Program-made: the position numbers and the translations under genes
Notes under the pieces: model-generated
The model's input: the letters and a program-made list of their open reading frames with translations, nothing else
What the model was told of the DNA's origin: nothing
The model's database searches: none
DNA from: Alteromonas indica
GTDB taxonomy: Bacteria > Pseudomonadota > Gammaproteobacteria > Enterobacterales > Alteromonadaceae
Length of the DNA stretch: 64,000 bases
Direction: 5' to 3'
NCBI GenBank assembly: GCA_003056425.1
Contig: PYVY01000008.1
Location: 124,001 to 188,000, forward strand
Part shown: in pieces, positions 1-9,669 of the stretch
How the letters are laid out: every line of letters begins with the position of its first letter
Position numbering within the stretch: position 1 is the first letter of the stretch

Positions 1-171
1 GTTGTGATCTCCTATCATCCTTTTAAATATAACTAATATATATCTATGTCAGTGATCTCATATTAATTGTCGCGTATTTATTAAACAATCTGGATTTTGC
101 CAATACGGTATTGAGCCGAGATACACAGTACCGACAAGCCATCCTTACACAACAGGTTGAGGGAAAGAAGA

Positions 172-600
172 ATGGAAAACTGGACTATCACCTCGTTTGA
201 GCCGTGGGCGGGTTTAACCGGCGGCATTCTTATCGGAGCCGCAGTGGTATTGCTGCTTCTTACGCTCGGTCGGATTGCCGGAATATCGGGTATTTCTGCA
301 GGCGCAATGACCAAAGCCGGCTTTGAAAAACATTGGCGGCTAGCGTTTTTAGCGGGAATCATTATCTCTGCACTTATTTATATTGTGTTGATGGACGGCT
401 TCCCCGTACAGACCCAGTTAGGTTCAGGCTGGATGGCCATAGCAGGGTTACTGGTCGGTTTTGGTACGCGGCTGGGGAGCGGCTGCACATCTGGTCACGG
501 GGTGGCAGGAATCGCCCGGTTATCGCCGCGCTCAATCGTGGCCACACTGATATTCTTTGGCGCGGCAGTAATCACCACTAATGTCATTCGACACCTTTAA
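172..600 (+). CDS. YeeE/YedE-family sulfur transport protein, first half
   Basis: A 142-residue inner-membrane protein of the YeeE/YedE (sulf_transp) family, whose members are linked to import of thiosulfate or other reduced sulfur species. Four or five hydrophobic segments are visible, and the family Cys motif GSGCTSGHG lies near residue 105. An upstream TTG at 157 is in frame, but ATG 172 follows a purine-rich GAGGGAAAG at SD distance, so I use 172. The gene stands 21 bp before a second YeeE/YedE half-protein and then a persulfide-dioxygenase-like gene. This is the usual split-transporter plus sulfur-oxidation arrangement, so a role in persulfide or sulfide handling is likely. The exact substrate cannot be told from sequence. 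Confidence 0.88.
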   Translation: MENWTITSFEPWAGLTGGILIGAAVVLLLLTLGRIAGISGISAGAMTKAGFEKHWRLAFLAGIIISALIYIVLMDGFPVQTQLGSGWMAIAGLLVGFGTRLGSGCTSGHGVAGIARLSPRSIVATLIFFGAAVITTNVIRHL

Positions 601-621
601 AAGCCATTGAGGAGCCAATTT

Positions 622-1053
622 ATGAAAGTGCTTGCCAGCTCTCTGTTTTGTGGGCTCATCTTCGGCCTGGGCCTGATTATAGCGGGAATGAGTAATCCGG
701 CCCGGGTGCTAAATTTTCTAGACTGGAGTGCTAACTGGGATGCTACGTTAGCGTTTGTTATGGGCGGGGCAATTGCTATTGCGGGGCCTGGAATTTATTG
801 GGTGCGCAAGCGCCATCGCCCCTTATTTACAGATAAATTTGATATTCCCTCGAGTACTAAAATTGATAAAAAGTTAATCGGCGGCGCCGCTATCTTTGGC
901 ATAGGCTGGGGGATTGGGGGTTTTTGCCCCGGTCCCGGCGTGGTAGCGCTAGCCACGCTACAGCCAGATGTTGTGTTATTTGTGGTTGCAATGCTTGTAG
1001 GTATGCTGGCGCAGCATTGGTTGAAGTCAAAAACGTCTGCTACAGACGGCTAA
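622..1053 (+). CDS. YeeE/YedE-family sulfur transport protein, second half
   Basis: A 143-residue membrane protein, partner of the preceding gene. It carries the second-half signature with GGFCPGPGVV near residue 100, corresponding to the C-terminal Cys motif of full-length YeeE. ATG 622 has GAGGAG a few bases upstream, whereas the in-frame TTG at 607 has no RBS. In many proteobacteria one-piece YeeE proteins are replaced by two such adjacent halves that probably pair in the membrane. It is co-directional with the MBL/rhodanese gene 32 bp downstream, and all three probably form one operon. Confidence 0.88.
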   Translation: MKVLASSLFCGLIFGLGLIIAGMSNPARVLNFLDWSANWDATLAFVMGGAIAIAGPGIYWVRKRHRPLFTDKFDIPSSTKIDKKLIGGAAIFGIGWGIGGFCPGPGVVALATLQPDVVLFVVAMLVGMLAQHWLKSKTSATDG

Positions 1054-1085
1054 AACTCTTTCCAACAAAGATATAGGAGGAAACA

Positions 1086-2447
1086 ATGGAACTCAAACGC
1101 ATTGTTACACCCGGAATCGCGCATTATGCATGGTTATTAGCGGATGGCGGCGAAGCTATGTTGGTCGATCCGGCTCGTCATGTACAAGCGTATCTAGACG
1201 CGGCACGTTCGCTGGGTACCCGCATAACACATATTGTCGAAACCCATCGTCAGGAAGATTTTGTTATGGGATCGGCGTGGCTGGCTAAACGCACCGGCGC
1301 AAAAATCTACAATGGTAATTTTGATACCTTTGGACACGGTGATGTGCGCCTTGAAGATGGTGATACATTTCGTGTAGGTAAACTCCTCATTCGTGCTTTA
1401 CATACACCGGGTCATACACCTGAAAGTATGAGTTATGCCGTATACGAAGATGCAGATGCCAAAACAGCATGGGCTGTATTTACCGGTGATACGCTATTTT
1501 TTGGCGATACCGGCCGATCGGACCTTCCTGCCGAAGATCAATCGGTTGAAAACGCCGGTCGGATTTATGATTCGGTGCATTCAAAGCTGGCATCGCTGGG
1601 TGACGCCGCACTGATTCTGCCGGCCCATGGCCCGGGTTCGGTCTGCGGTAGCGGAATGGCAGAACGGCCTTGGTCAACCTTAGGTGATGAAAAAACCTAC
1701 AATAATGTATTTACGCTTTCCCGTGAGGCGTTTTCCCAGAAGAAAGGGAACGAGCGCATTCCGCGCCCGCCTTATTTTCGTACAATGGAAAAAGTTAACT
1801 TAGCAGGCGGATTGCCACCTAAGCTCAGACCCGGCGATGTGGCCTTACATACAGTAGACGATTTTGCTAACGCGAGTAGCGGCCAACGAATTTATGATAC
1901 CCGCTTACCTGAAGGCTTTGCAGGCGGGCACATTGCGGATAGCTATAGTGTTTGGGAAGGAGGTCTGCCAGTATTTGGCGGATGGCTGGCTGAAGCCGAC
2001 AGTCCTATTTATCTGGTTACCGATGGCGATGCGGATGTGGACCCGGCAGCACGGCATTTGAGTAATATCGGTCTCGACAATGTGCGCGGCGCATTGGCCG
2101 GCGGGTTTGAAGCGTGGCGCAATGCTGGGCGTGAATGGGAATCAAGTGGTTCCATTTCCCCGCAGGCGTTAAACAACATGGATAATCCGCAAGTACTGGA
2201 TGTAAGGGAAAGTGATGAATTTGATAGCGGTCACATCCCGAATGCGCAGCACTGTTACGTAGGGTATCTGGAAGATAAAGTAAACGAGCTCTCTTTAGAT
2301 AAAAACCAGCCGGTAATAGTGACCTGCGGCGTTGGTCACCGGGCCGGAGTAGGGGTGAGTATCTTACTAAGAGCTGGCTTTAAGGATGTACGCAATCTGT
2401 TGGGAGGAATGAAAGCGTGGAAGACCCTCGATTTTCCGACAGAGTAA
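1086..2447 (+). CDS. MBL-fold/rhodanese persulfide dioxygenase-like protein
   Basis: A 453-residue protein with an N-terminal metallo-beta-lactamase-fold domain (about 1-235) and two rhodanese-like domains (about 255-350 and 365-450). Visible metal-site elements are ETHRQED, HTPGH, TGDTLF and PAHGPG. The first motif departs from canonical HxHxDH, as in the rhodanese-fused MBL subfamily. Only the second rhodanese repeat has an active-site Cys (TCGVGHR); the first lacks it. Proteins of this build oxidise glutathione or other persulfides to sulfite or transfer sulfane sulfur (CstB/PDO-like). RBS ATAGGAGG precedes ATG 1086. It follows two YeeE halves in an apparent sulfur operon. No regulator gene is seen in the window. 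Confidence 0.85.
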   Translation: MELKRIVTPGIAHYAWLLADGGEAMLVDPARHVQAYLDAARSLGTRITHIVETHRQEDFVMGSAWLAKRTGAKIYNGNFDTFGHGDVRLEDGDTFRVGKLLIRALHTPGHTPESMSYAVYEDADAKTAWAVFTGDTLFFGDTGRSDLPAEDQSVENAGRIYDSVHSKLASLGDAALILPAHGPGSVCGSGMAERPWSTLGDEKTYNNVFTLSREAFSQKKGNERIPRPPYFRTMEKVNLAGGLPPKLRPGDVALHTVDDFANASSGQRIYDTRLPEGFAGGHIADSYSVWEGGLPVFGGWLAEADSPIYLVTDGDADVDPAARHLSNIGLDNVRGALAGGFEAWRNAGREWESSGSISPQALNNMDNPQVLDVRESDEFDSGHIPNAQHCYVGYLEDKVNELSLDKNQPVIVTCGVGHRAGVGVSILLRAGFKDVRNLLGGMKAWKTLDFPTE

Positions 2448-3148
2448 TATCAGTACGCTTGGCGTATTGGTAAGGTCTGAGTTCGCTTATTACGGAACGT
2501 TTAGCTAATCCGTAACGGCTCAATATTTTACTTCACTGTGAACACGTAAACCGCGATAGCACACCAAAAGCCGTCCTCATCAACAGTCTTTATTTATAGT
2601 GGTTGTTGGTGGTGATGGCTTCTGTTTTACAGGGGAGTAATTTCACCCATCACAGCATGCTGAATCCCAATAGCCGGTTCAATGATGTTTAGGCTACCAG
2701 CTCTTTAAGCTCGCCGTTGAAGCCCAAGAACCACTTGGTGCCATAGGAGTGGAGGGCTTTTCTTCGGTGCCTCTGGGCCAAAAAGGCAGTATACCTATGC
2801 TCTGCTTTAAGGCGGGCCGACGTTACAAAACCATAATGACTGAGTTTGTATTTAGCTCTGGTACAGCAAAAGGCAAACACCTCGTGCTAAGCCGTTCTCA
2901 TTGTGATGCCTACAGGCGACAAAGTAGTATTGCGGATAATTGTTGGGGTGATGCCAAGAGGCTGGTGTTACTGTCATTTGATATCATCAAGCACTATCCG
3001 GTGAAGGCTAAAAGCGTGGCGCTCACATTAGCCGGGATGAAAGCCGGTAGGCAAAAAAAGCCCAGGCGTGGCTTTTTTGTGAAATAACCCGCTTTACCAA
3101 TGGCAAGGCAGGTTATTCACTATTTATACCTTTGGCCCGTCTCGCACC
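2448..3148. other. intergenic stretch, about 700 bp, no convincing gene
   Basis: Between the sulfur operon and the convergent GH2 gene. An open frame of 112 codons lies on the plus strand (2749-3087), but it has no recognisable domain, runs into the hairpin at 3054-3078 and overlaps an open frame on the other strand. I do not call it a gene. Confidence 0.4.
3054..3078 (-). terminator. rho-independent terminator for the GH2 gene
   Basis: AAAAAAGCC (3054-3062) pairs perfectly with GGCTTTTTT (3070-3078) around a 7-nt loop. It lies about 70 bp beyond the stop codon of the minus-strand GH2 gene and gives a U-rich tail in that direction. Confidence 0.7.
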
Positions 3149-5869
3149 TCAATTTGCGCTTAGAGGCAAGGACGCTGACGTCAGGTGGGGACTACTGGCG
3201 GTAAGCGTTATTTTTCCAGGCTTGTTGCGCTCACTTTGCACGATAACCAGTACCTTACCACTAAACGCCTTTCTTGCGTGGGATGGAAATGGCGTGAAGT
3301 TCGTCGAATCTCCGTTGTCTGTGGCGATTATCCGGCCTGGTCCGGTGACGGAAAACTTAACGCGGTTGGTGGCGGTTGGCACCGCATTGCCGTGTTGGTC
3401 TACGATATCCACGGTAACAAATGATAGATCTTTTCCGTCTGCACTGATGGAGTGACGGTCTGCGGTTAAACGCAAGCCTGCCGGAGCTGCAGAGGTAGTG
3501 ACGCTGTCGGTTGCCCATGGCTTACCATTTTTATAAGCAATCACTTTCACTGTTCCCGGGGTGTAGCGAACATCGTCAAAACGAAGGCGGTATTCAAAAG
3601 GGCCTTTTTTCTGGCGTCCCTGAGATTTTCCATTCACAAATAACTCAGCTTCATCGCCGGACGTAAACACGTGAACCGGCGTAATTTCGCCCTCTCTGCC
3701 GGACCAATTCCAATGTGGAAGAATATGCGCCATAGGAAAATCTGGGCGCCATTCACTTTGATAAAGATAAAAACGGTCTTTTTTGAATCCTGCCAGGTCA
3801 ATCATACCTGAGTAAGAACTGCGCGCCGCATAGTAAGGCGTTGGCTCACCCAAATAATCAAAACCGTTCCATACAAACTGTCCGGCTACAAAAGGGTAGG
3901 TGTCTAAATAGCGAAAAACTTTATCAGCCGAGGCCCCAAAATCTACCGCGTGAAGCTCGTAACTGCTGACCTGATGAATGGCTGAATTTCCCCCAAGCCC
4001 ATCGCGAACCGGCGCACTGGTTTGGTCAGTCACAGGAAAGAAGTAAAGCCCCCTGGAACTATAAGCAGAAGCCGTTTCGCTAGACAAAATAACCTTATCC
4101 GGGTGAGCTTTGCGAAAAGCTGGATATGAAGGGGGAGTGCGAATACGGTCAGTATTTTCAAATTCAGGCGCTTGTCGAATTCCTTCACCCTGATAGTTGA
4201 GACTGATTAAGTCCATGGCAGCGCTAAAGGGGAAGTCAGCCTTAGCCCAATTCATAGATGCGGTAACAGGGCGGGTGGGATCTTCACTTTTAACAATGAC
4301 TTTTAATTGTAAGGCGATGTCTGCCCCCGACTCTCCGGTATACTGTTCTCCTACTTCATTACCGATGTACCACATAATAACGGACGGATGGTTTTTGTCG
4401 CGCCGCACCAATGCACGAAGATCCTGCTCATGCCAGTCGGAAAAAATAAGATGGAAATCGAGCGGTGTTTTTTTCTTATACCAACTGTCAAAGGATTCGT
4501 TTAATACCAGAATGCCCATTTTATCGGTGAGTGCCAGAAGTTCAGGTGCCGGCGGATTATGCGCCATACGAATGGCATTCACCCCCATTTCCTGAAGAAT
4601 TTCCAGTTGTCGCTGGGCTGCCCGTACATTAAATGCGGCGCCTAGTGCGCCCAGGTCGTGATGCTGGTTCACCCCCTGCAGCGGTATGTGTTCACCGTTT
4701 ATCACTACGCCGACATCAGGATTGAATTCAAGCTGGCGAATACCAAAATTAGTGGTGTACTGGTCAAGTTCCTTACCATCGTGCATAACCGACGTAACAA
4801 GGGCATAACGATGGGGAGTTTGATGAGGAGTTGGCCCCCACAATTTCGGATTCTTCAGCACCGCAGTGACCGTATTTTTTTGTACCTTTGCTGTTGTTGC
4901 CAGCGTTAACGATTGGGGAGGCAGCACTAATACCGGTTCTTTGCTGAGCACATCCTGGTCTGATAGTTCGTAAAGATGGTGTTGCAGGCTAACCACCTGC
5001 TGCTTAGAAGAATGATTGCTCAGTGATGTGGTAACCGATATGGTTGCTTTCTCCTGGCTCACTTCAGGCGTAATAACCTGCGTTCCCCACTGGCTCACCC
5101 GAACTTGGCCGGTTTTTTCTAACCATACATTGCGATAAATACCACCGCCAGGATACCAGCGAGATGATTTAGGCGGATTGTCCAGCCGAATGGCTAATTG
5201 ATTTTTATCCTCTGTAGACACATAGGGGGTGAGATCAAGCTGATAAGAGGTATAACCATAAGGCCAGCCCCCCACAAGATGGCCATTTAGCCATACCATA
5301 GAATAAGACATGGCGCCGTCTATATGTAGATAAATACGCTTATTCTTATCGTTTTTATCTAGCGTAAACTGCTTTCTATACCATGCTACGCCATGCGAAG
5401 GTAGACGACCCATACCGCCACCTACTTTGGGGTTGTCGCCGCTATAAAAAGGGCCGGCGATTGCCCAGTCATGGGGTAAATCCACAGCTTGCCAGTGGCT
5501 GTCATCGAACTGCTTCTGAATAAAAGCAAAGTCTTTGCCCGGTTGGCCTGAGGGACGGGAATGGCGGCTCTCAGGATCACGGATAAACGCGTTGCCGGTA
5601 GGTAAAATCCAGGGTTTTAATACACCCTCGTGGCTATTCGCCTCTACGGCATCGGTAGGACGAGTATCTGCCGCCTGACTATCGTTGAACCGACCAACCT
5701 GGGGTCGTGTGTCATAGATTAACGTATCCGGGGTCTGATCATCTGCATAGCGGTAAAAGCGCCAATCATCGGTAAAATCGATTTTCTCCCTGGGGCTGGC
5801 TGAAGCCTGGGGCGCTAGCAATACTATGGTAAGCGCCAACAGCCACGTGCAATTCCGAATAAATGACAT
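3149..5869 (-). CDS. secreted GH2 family glycoside hydrolase (beta-galactosidase type)
   Basis: A 906-residue exported enzyme. The start at 5869 gives a clean signal peptide (MSFIRNCTWLLALTIVLL, cleavage after ASA); the longer open frame adds 49 unlikely residues. Domains in order: GH2 sugar-binding jelly roll (about 30-220), Ig-like domain, TIM barrel (about 350-660), a DUF4982-like Ig domain near 710 (SGDEAELFVNGKSQG), and a C-terminal bacterial Ig-like domain. The general acid/base is the Glu of WYIGNEVGEQ (near 505), and the nucleophile is the Glu of ILSSETAS (near 598). This architecture is usual for beta-galactosidases of polysaccharide loci, but GH2 also holds glucuronidases and mannosidases. 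It is divergent from the GH115 gene and shares its promoter region. Confidence 0.88.
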   Translation of the reverse strand: MSFIRNCTWLLALTIVLLAPQASASPREKIDFTDDWRFYRYADDQTPDTLIYDTRPQVGRFNDSQAADTRPTDAVEANSHEGVLKPWILPTGNAFIRDPESRHSRPSGQPGKDFAFIQKQFDDSHWQAVDLPHDWAIAGPFYSGDNPKVGGGMGRLPSHGVAWYRKQFTLDKNDKNKRIYLHIDGAMSYSMVWLNGHLVGGWPYGYTSYQLDLTPYVSTEDKNQLAIRLDNPPKSSRWYPGGGIYRNVWLEKTGQVRVSQWGTQVITPEVSQEKATISVTTSLSNHSSKQQVVSLQHHLYELSDQDVLSKEPVLVLPPQSLTLATTAKVQKNTVTAVLKNPKLWGPTPHQTPHRYALVTSVMHDGKELDQYTTNFGIRQLEFNPDVGVVINGEHIPLQGVNQHHDLGALGAAFNVRAAQRQLEILQEMGVNAIRMAHNPPAPELLALTDKMGILVLNESFDSWYKKKTPLDFHLIFSDWHEQDLRALVRRDKNHPSVIMWYIGNEVGEQYTGESGADIALQLKVIVKSEDPTRPVTASMNWAKADFPFSAAMDLISLNYQGEGIRQAPEFENTDRIRTPPSYPAFRKAHPDKVILSSETASAYSSRGLYFFPVTDQTSAPVRDGLGGNSAIHQVSSYELHAVDFGASADKVFRYLDTYPFVAGQFVWNGFDYLGEPTPYYAARSSYSGMIDLAGFKKDRFYLYQSEWRPDFPMAHILPHWNWSGREGEITPVHVFTSGDEAELFVNGKSQGRQKKGPFEYRLRFDDVRYTPGTVKVIAYKNGKPWATDSVTTSAAPAGLRLTADRHSISADGKDLSFVTVDIVDQHGNAVPTATNRVKFSVTGPGRIIATDNGDSTNFTPFPSHARKAFSGKVLVIVQSERNKPGKITLTASSPHLTSASLPLSAN

Positions 5870-6045
5870 GCTTCGAACCCCTGTTAATAAAATGTAATTT
5901 AACCGTTGTTTCAGGCAAATATACAGCGAAGCAGTGCATTTAAAAGATAATAAAGAAATAAATAAATCGGATACGAAATTTCTCAAAAAGGCTTTCAGAC
6001 CTAGTAGAAAACCCAAAATACGAAACTAAAAAACATAATGAATAC

Positions 6046-6055
6046 TTGTATACTA
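6046..6055. promoter_or_regulatory. candidate GntR-type operator in the GH2/GH115 divergent promoter
   Basis: TTGTATACTA, one mismatch from the palindrome TTGTATACAA found at 9670-9679 before the TonB receptor gene. The 12-mer TACTTGTATACT (6044-6055) matches the reverse complement of 9671-9682 at 11 of 12 bases. It suggests that one regulator, not encoded in the window, controls both promoters. GntR/UxuR-type proteins are known to bind such sites. Confidence 0.4.
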
Positions 6056-6124
6056 GATGTTGGTCTAATGTTATTAATGCGTTTACATTTTATAAGCAAA
6101 TACGTTATTTGAGCGAATAATTTT

Positions 6125-8755
6125 ATGAGAGCGAGCATCAAGTCGGCGCCAGTATTGTGCGCATTATTTTCGACGGCATTATTTTCGTCAGTAACATGGG
6201 CGTGCGAGCAACCAGCATCCGTTTGTTTTCAAAATAATGAGGGACTGCCACTAATAAAAGATGGCCAGCCATTGCCTATTATTGTATCACCAAGCGCCGA
6301 TCCCGCCGTAAAACGTGTGGCGGATGCTTTCTCCCTCGATATTCAGCGCGTTGGAGGCACGCGCGCCGATATTTCGCAAGCGCAATCTCTCTCTCAACCC
6401 GCAGTAATCATAGGTGTATTAGGTGAAGATACCGTTATTGACGAGCTGGTGCAGAAAGGCAAACTAGATGTTTCGCATATCAAAGGCCAATGGGAGGCCT
6501 ATCAGATAGCCGTCGTTAAGGATCCCGCCCCTGGGGTTGCTCAAGCTTTAGTCGTTGTTGGCGCAGACCGCCGGGGAGCTATCTTTGGAACCTTTGCCAT
6601 ATCAGAACAAATCGGCGTATCGCCCTGGTATTGGTTTGCCGATGTTCCCACAGAGCAAAAGAATAATGTGTATATCACCGCGGGCAGCATGCAGGATCAG
6701 CCTAAGGTGCGCTACAGAGGGATCTTCATTAATGATGAAGATCCTGCTTTAAAAGGGTGGGCCCAGAAGAAGTTTGGCGGTGTAAACGCAGATATGTATG
6801 AACGTATGTTTGATTTAATACTGCGATTAAAAGGCAATTATATCTGGCCGGCGATGTGGGGAAAAGCGTTTCATCTGGACGATCCCAAAAATACCGCACT
6901 GGCGGATAATATGGGAATGGTAATGGGAACATCACACCATGAGCCCATGACACGCGCGCACGCAGAATGGCATCGTAAGTCGGAAAACCCGGCCGGAGGC
7001 GGCCCATGGAACTATGAAACTAATCGGGAAAATATCCAAAAATTCTGGCGCGGTGGAATTGAGCGAATGATGTCAAAGGGCAACGGCAAACCCTATGAAT
7101 CGCTGGTCACCGTCGGTATGCGAGGAGATGGCGATGAGCCCATGTCTGAAGATACCGCCACCGAGTTATTAGAAAAAGTGGTAGAGGATCAGCGCGCAAT
7201 TATAGCCGACGTAACGGGTAAACCTGCGGCTGAGACTCCTCAGGTTTGGGCGTTATATAAAGAAGTACAGGATTATTACGACAAGGGAATGACCGTCCCT
7301 GATGACGTAACATTACTTTTTGCAGACGATAACTGGGGGCTTGTCCGTCGTCTGCCTACTAAAAATGTCGATAGGGAAGGCGGCTTTGGTGTTTACTACC
7401 ATTTCGATTACGTAGGGGTGCCCCGCAACTACAAATGGACCAATACTGTGCAAATCGGCAAGGTGTGGCAACAAATGGATTTGTCGTATGCACGCGGAGC
7501 AAAAGATTTATGGGTTGTTAATGTGGGCGACCTTAAACCCATTGAGTTCCCTATCGATTTCTTTTTAACGATGGCGTGGGATCCTGAAAAAATGGACACC
7601 CAGGCGTTACAAGAATATGCAAATAACTTTGCCAAACAATCATTTGGTACGGGTTTGGCTAATGAAATCGGCGATTTACTACAACGTTACGGCACGTTTG
7701 CAGCTATGCGAAAACCTGAATTGCTGAATCAACATACATTTTCTGTTGGAGAGATATCTGCGCCGAAATTAAAAGCCGGCGAGTTTTATCAACACTATAT
7801 GAAGTGGCAAAAGCTTGAAGCAGATATGCAAAAAGTGAAAGCTAAAACAGAGCCTGAACACTACCCGGCCTTTTTTCAACTGGTCGAATGGCCGATAGCT
7901 TCAATGAGCAACCTGTACGAGATGTACTTTGCTGCGGCCTGGAACCAAAAGCTAGTGGATGCAGGTGATGCCCGCGCAAACTATTTTAAAAAGATAGTTG
8001 AAAAGAATTTTGCTAAAGACAAAGCGTTGACAGATAAATATCATTCTATCAACGATGGCAAGTGGGACGGTATGATAAACCAGGTACATATGAATTATGT
8101 GACCTGGAATGATCCAGACCAGCAGACCATGCCCACCGTGTCGGCTATACATAGCGCAAAGAACGACATTGACGTTGCGTTTGAAGAAAGCCCGCTCCCC
8201 CCGAGCACGCAAATCATTCAGGCGGCCGATTATATAAAAGCGTCTGATAATGATGAAATGGAATGGACGAAAGTAGAGCATCTTGGGCAGGCGAAAGCCG
8301 GCGTTGTTATATTGCCCCAGGGTAGCGGCCCAACCAGTATTGATGATAACGTCTCGCTAACCTATGAACTAACTCAGCCTTATTATGGCGATGCTACGTT
8401 TACGATAGAACTTAGCCCCACGCTGGATACCTATGCCCGTGGCGGCATTCGGATTGCTGTGGCTATCGACGACAGACCAGCAGAAACCCTCAGTTTTGAT
8501 TTGCATGCCACCGGCGGCGCACAACATACCCCAGAGCAAAAAGCCTGGGCACAGGCAGTAATAAACAACAAACACTCTTTGCAATGGAACGTGCAGGATC
8601 TGAAAAAGGGCAGCCATAAGCTTACGGTGTATCGTATTGATGATAACGTTGTACTAGAAAAGCTAAAAATTGAGTTTGAGCAAAAAGCAGAGCCCGAGGC
8701 AGAATCAGAATTTGCAGTGAGTCGCTTTTTCAGTAAGTTGTTCGGTAGTAACTAA
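6125..8755 (+). CDS. GH115 xylan alpha-1,2-glucuronidase, secreted
   Basis: An 876-residue exported protein of glycoside hydrolase family 115. These enzymes remove (4-O-methyl-)glucuronic acid from xylan side chains and, in some members, from other glucuronic-acid-bearing glycans. The signal peptide covers about residues 1-26. Family blocks seen in order: IGVSPWYWFADVP, YRGIFINDEDPAL, MFDLILRLKGNYIWPAMWG, GTSHHEPM, and DGMINQVHMNYVTW before the C-terminal Ig-like domain (about 700-850). The length is normal for the family. The gene is divergent from GH2 and upstream of a TonB receptor, giving a glucuronate-decorated polysaccharide locus. No strong SD precedes ATG 6125, but no better start is present. 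Confidence 0.93.
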   Translation: MRASIKSAPVLCALFSTALFSSVTWACEQPASVCFQNNEGLPLIKDGQPLPIIVSPSADPAVKRVADAFSLDIQRVGGTRADISQAQSLSQPAVIIGVLGEDTVIDELVQKGKLDVSHIKGQWEAYQIAVVKDPAPGVAQALVVVGADRRGAIFGTFAISEQIGVSPWYWFADVPTEQKNNVYITAGSMQDQPKVRYRGIFINDEDPALKGWAQKKFGGVNADMYERMFDLILRLKGNYIWPAMWGKAFHLDDPKNTALADNMGMVMGTSHHEPMTRAHAEWHRKSENPAGGGPWNYETNRENIQKFWRGGIERMMSKGNGKPYESLVTVGMRGDGDEPMSEDTATELLEKVVEDQRAIIADVTGKPAAETPQVWALYKEVQDYYDKGMTVPDDVTLLFADDNWGLVRRLPTKNVDREGGFGVYYHFDYVGVPRNYKWTNTVQIGKVWQQMDLSYARGAKDLWVVNVGDLKPIEFPIDFFLTMAWDPEKMDTQALQEYANNFAKQSFGTGLANEIGDLLQRYGTFAAMRKPELLNQHTFSVGEISAPKLKAGEFYQHYMKWQKLEADMQKVKAKTEPEHYPAFFQLVEWPIASMSNLYEMYFAAAWNQKLVDAGDARANYFKKIVEKNFAKDKALTDKYHSINDGKWDGMINQVHMNYVTWNDPDQQTMPTVSAIHSAKNDIDVAFEESPLPPSTQIIQAADYIKASDNDEMEWTKVEHLGQAKAGVVILPQGSGPTSIDDNVSLTYELTQPYYGDATFTIELSPTLDTYARGGIRIAVAIDDRPAETLSFDLHATGGAQHTPEQKAWAQAVINNKHSLQWNVQDLKKGSHKLTVYRIDDNVVLEKLKIEFEQKAEPEAESEFAVSRFFSKLFGSN

Positions 8756-8768
8756 ACCAATGTTAAAT

Positions 8769-8818
8769 GCGTGGATTTGCCATAGAAACGTCCGCTCAGC
8801 AACAAGGCATTTCCACGC
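8769..8818 (+). terminator. possible terminator after the GH115 gene
   Basis: GCGTGGA-TTT-GCC pairs with GGC-ATT-TCCACGC, leaving a small internal loop and a 24-nt apical loop; a short T-rich stretch follows. The long loop makes this uncertain. Confidence 0.35.
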
Positions 8819-9534
8819 TTTATAGCAAGTGATTGCGGGTAAACTTTTGTAATAGGGTAAGGTGGGTGAACCGTGCTCTCCAACCGCTACAACAAGTGTG
8901 CTGGCTACCTGGCTAAAAAAAGAGAAGCGAGATTAGATTGGCGACCGGGTTTGGTAAGCCGCATGGCGGTAAAAAGAATGCTTGATTAAGCCGGCTCGCC
9001 TAGGCGTTGGGGAGGTTCGCTATCACGCAGTAAGTATCGTTCCTTTGTTAAATCAACAAGCTGTATTCCCGGTTAAATTTATTTGTAAGACGCTGCAAAT
9101 ATTGGTTATCCGCTTCCATTTTTTGAATATTAACCCGTAGTCTTATCATAAGTCGCGGCGAAGATGGAACCAGTGACAGCTGGCATCGTAATCGCGGACG
9201 GGCTTTTCCCCTGTTTGATAGGCGAAGATTTTGCTCCGATAGGGTCGAACACCAAAGGCTATGCTAAACCCAACCATGTGATAGTACCGAACAAGCACCG
9301 ATGAATGGTCAGTGCTCTGTAATCGGTTGATTGCCAAGATGGTGTTTTAGCCATCACATTTCATTTATAGGTAGCGTATAACGTTTCAAATGGCCCCTTA
9401 ATAGCGCAGCCTGAATTTTTGTTCAATAGGTTGGTATCGTGTAGATAGATTGTTAACCGGTTTGTCTCCTTACCTAATTATGTCTCACCCTAAGTTCCTT
9501 TCTTTCTAAGAACCCTGCAACTTCGGCTCCCTAT

Positions 9535-9566
9535 CCTAATCAACTTTATTGATTAGGGAACCCTAA
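9535..9566 (+). promoter_or_regulatory. overlapping alternative hairpins upstream of the TonB receptor gene
   Basis: CCTAATCAA (9535-9543) pairs with TTGATTAGG (9549-9557), nine perfect base pairs around a 5-nt loop. The right arm overlaps a second dyad, TTAGGGAACCCTAA (9553-9566). The two structures exclude each other, and a T-run follows at about 9585. This could be a terminator, an attenuator or an operator cluster. Confidence 0.35.
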
Positions 9567-9596
9567 TATATCTCCTTATTAGTTGTTTTTTTAAGC

Positions 9597-9638
9597 AAAA
9601 GTAACCTTGTTGTTAATAAAAGTAACTTATTTGTTAAA
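9597..9638 (+). repeat. tandem 21-bp direct repeat, candidate regulator sites
   Basis: Two adjacent 21-bp units (9597-9617, 9618-9638) agree at 17 of 21 positions. Each contains the dyad TAAC-N6-GTTA. The 21-bp period is two helical turns, so both dyads face the same side of DNA. They lie 128 bp or more before the receptor start codon. Confidence 0.45.
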
Positions 9639-9669
9639 TTAATAATGGATAATGCAGTAGTCCAATTGG

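Noticed and set aside
2749..3087. 112-codon plus-strand open frame
   Set aside because: No family resemblance, overlaps an opposite open frame and ends inside a terminator hairpin; composition not convincing.
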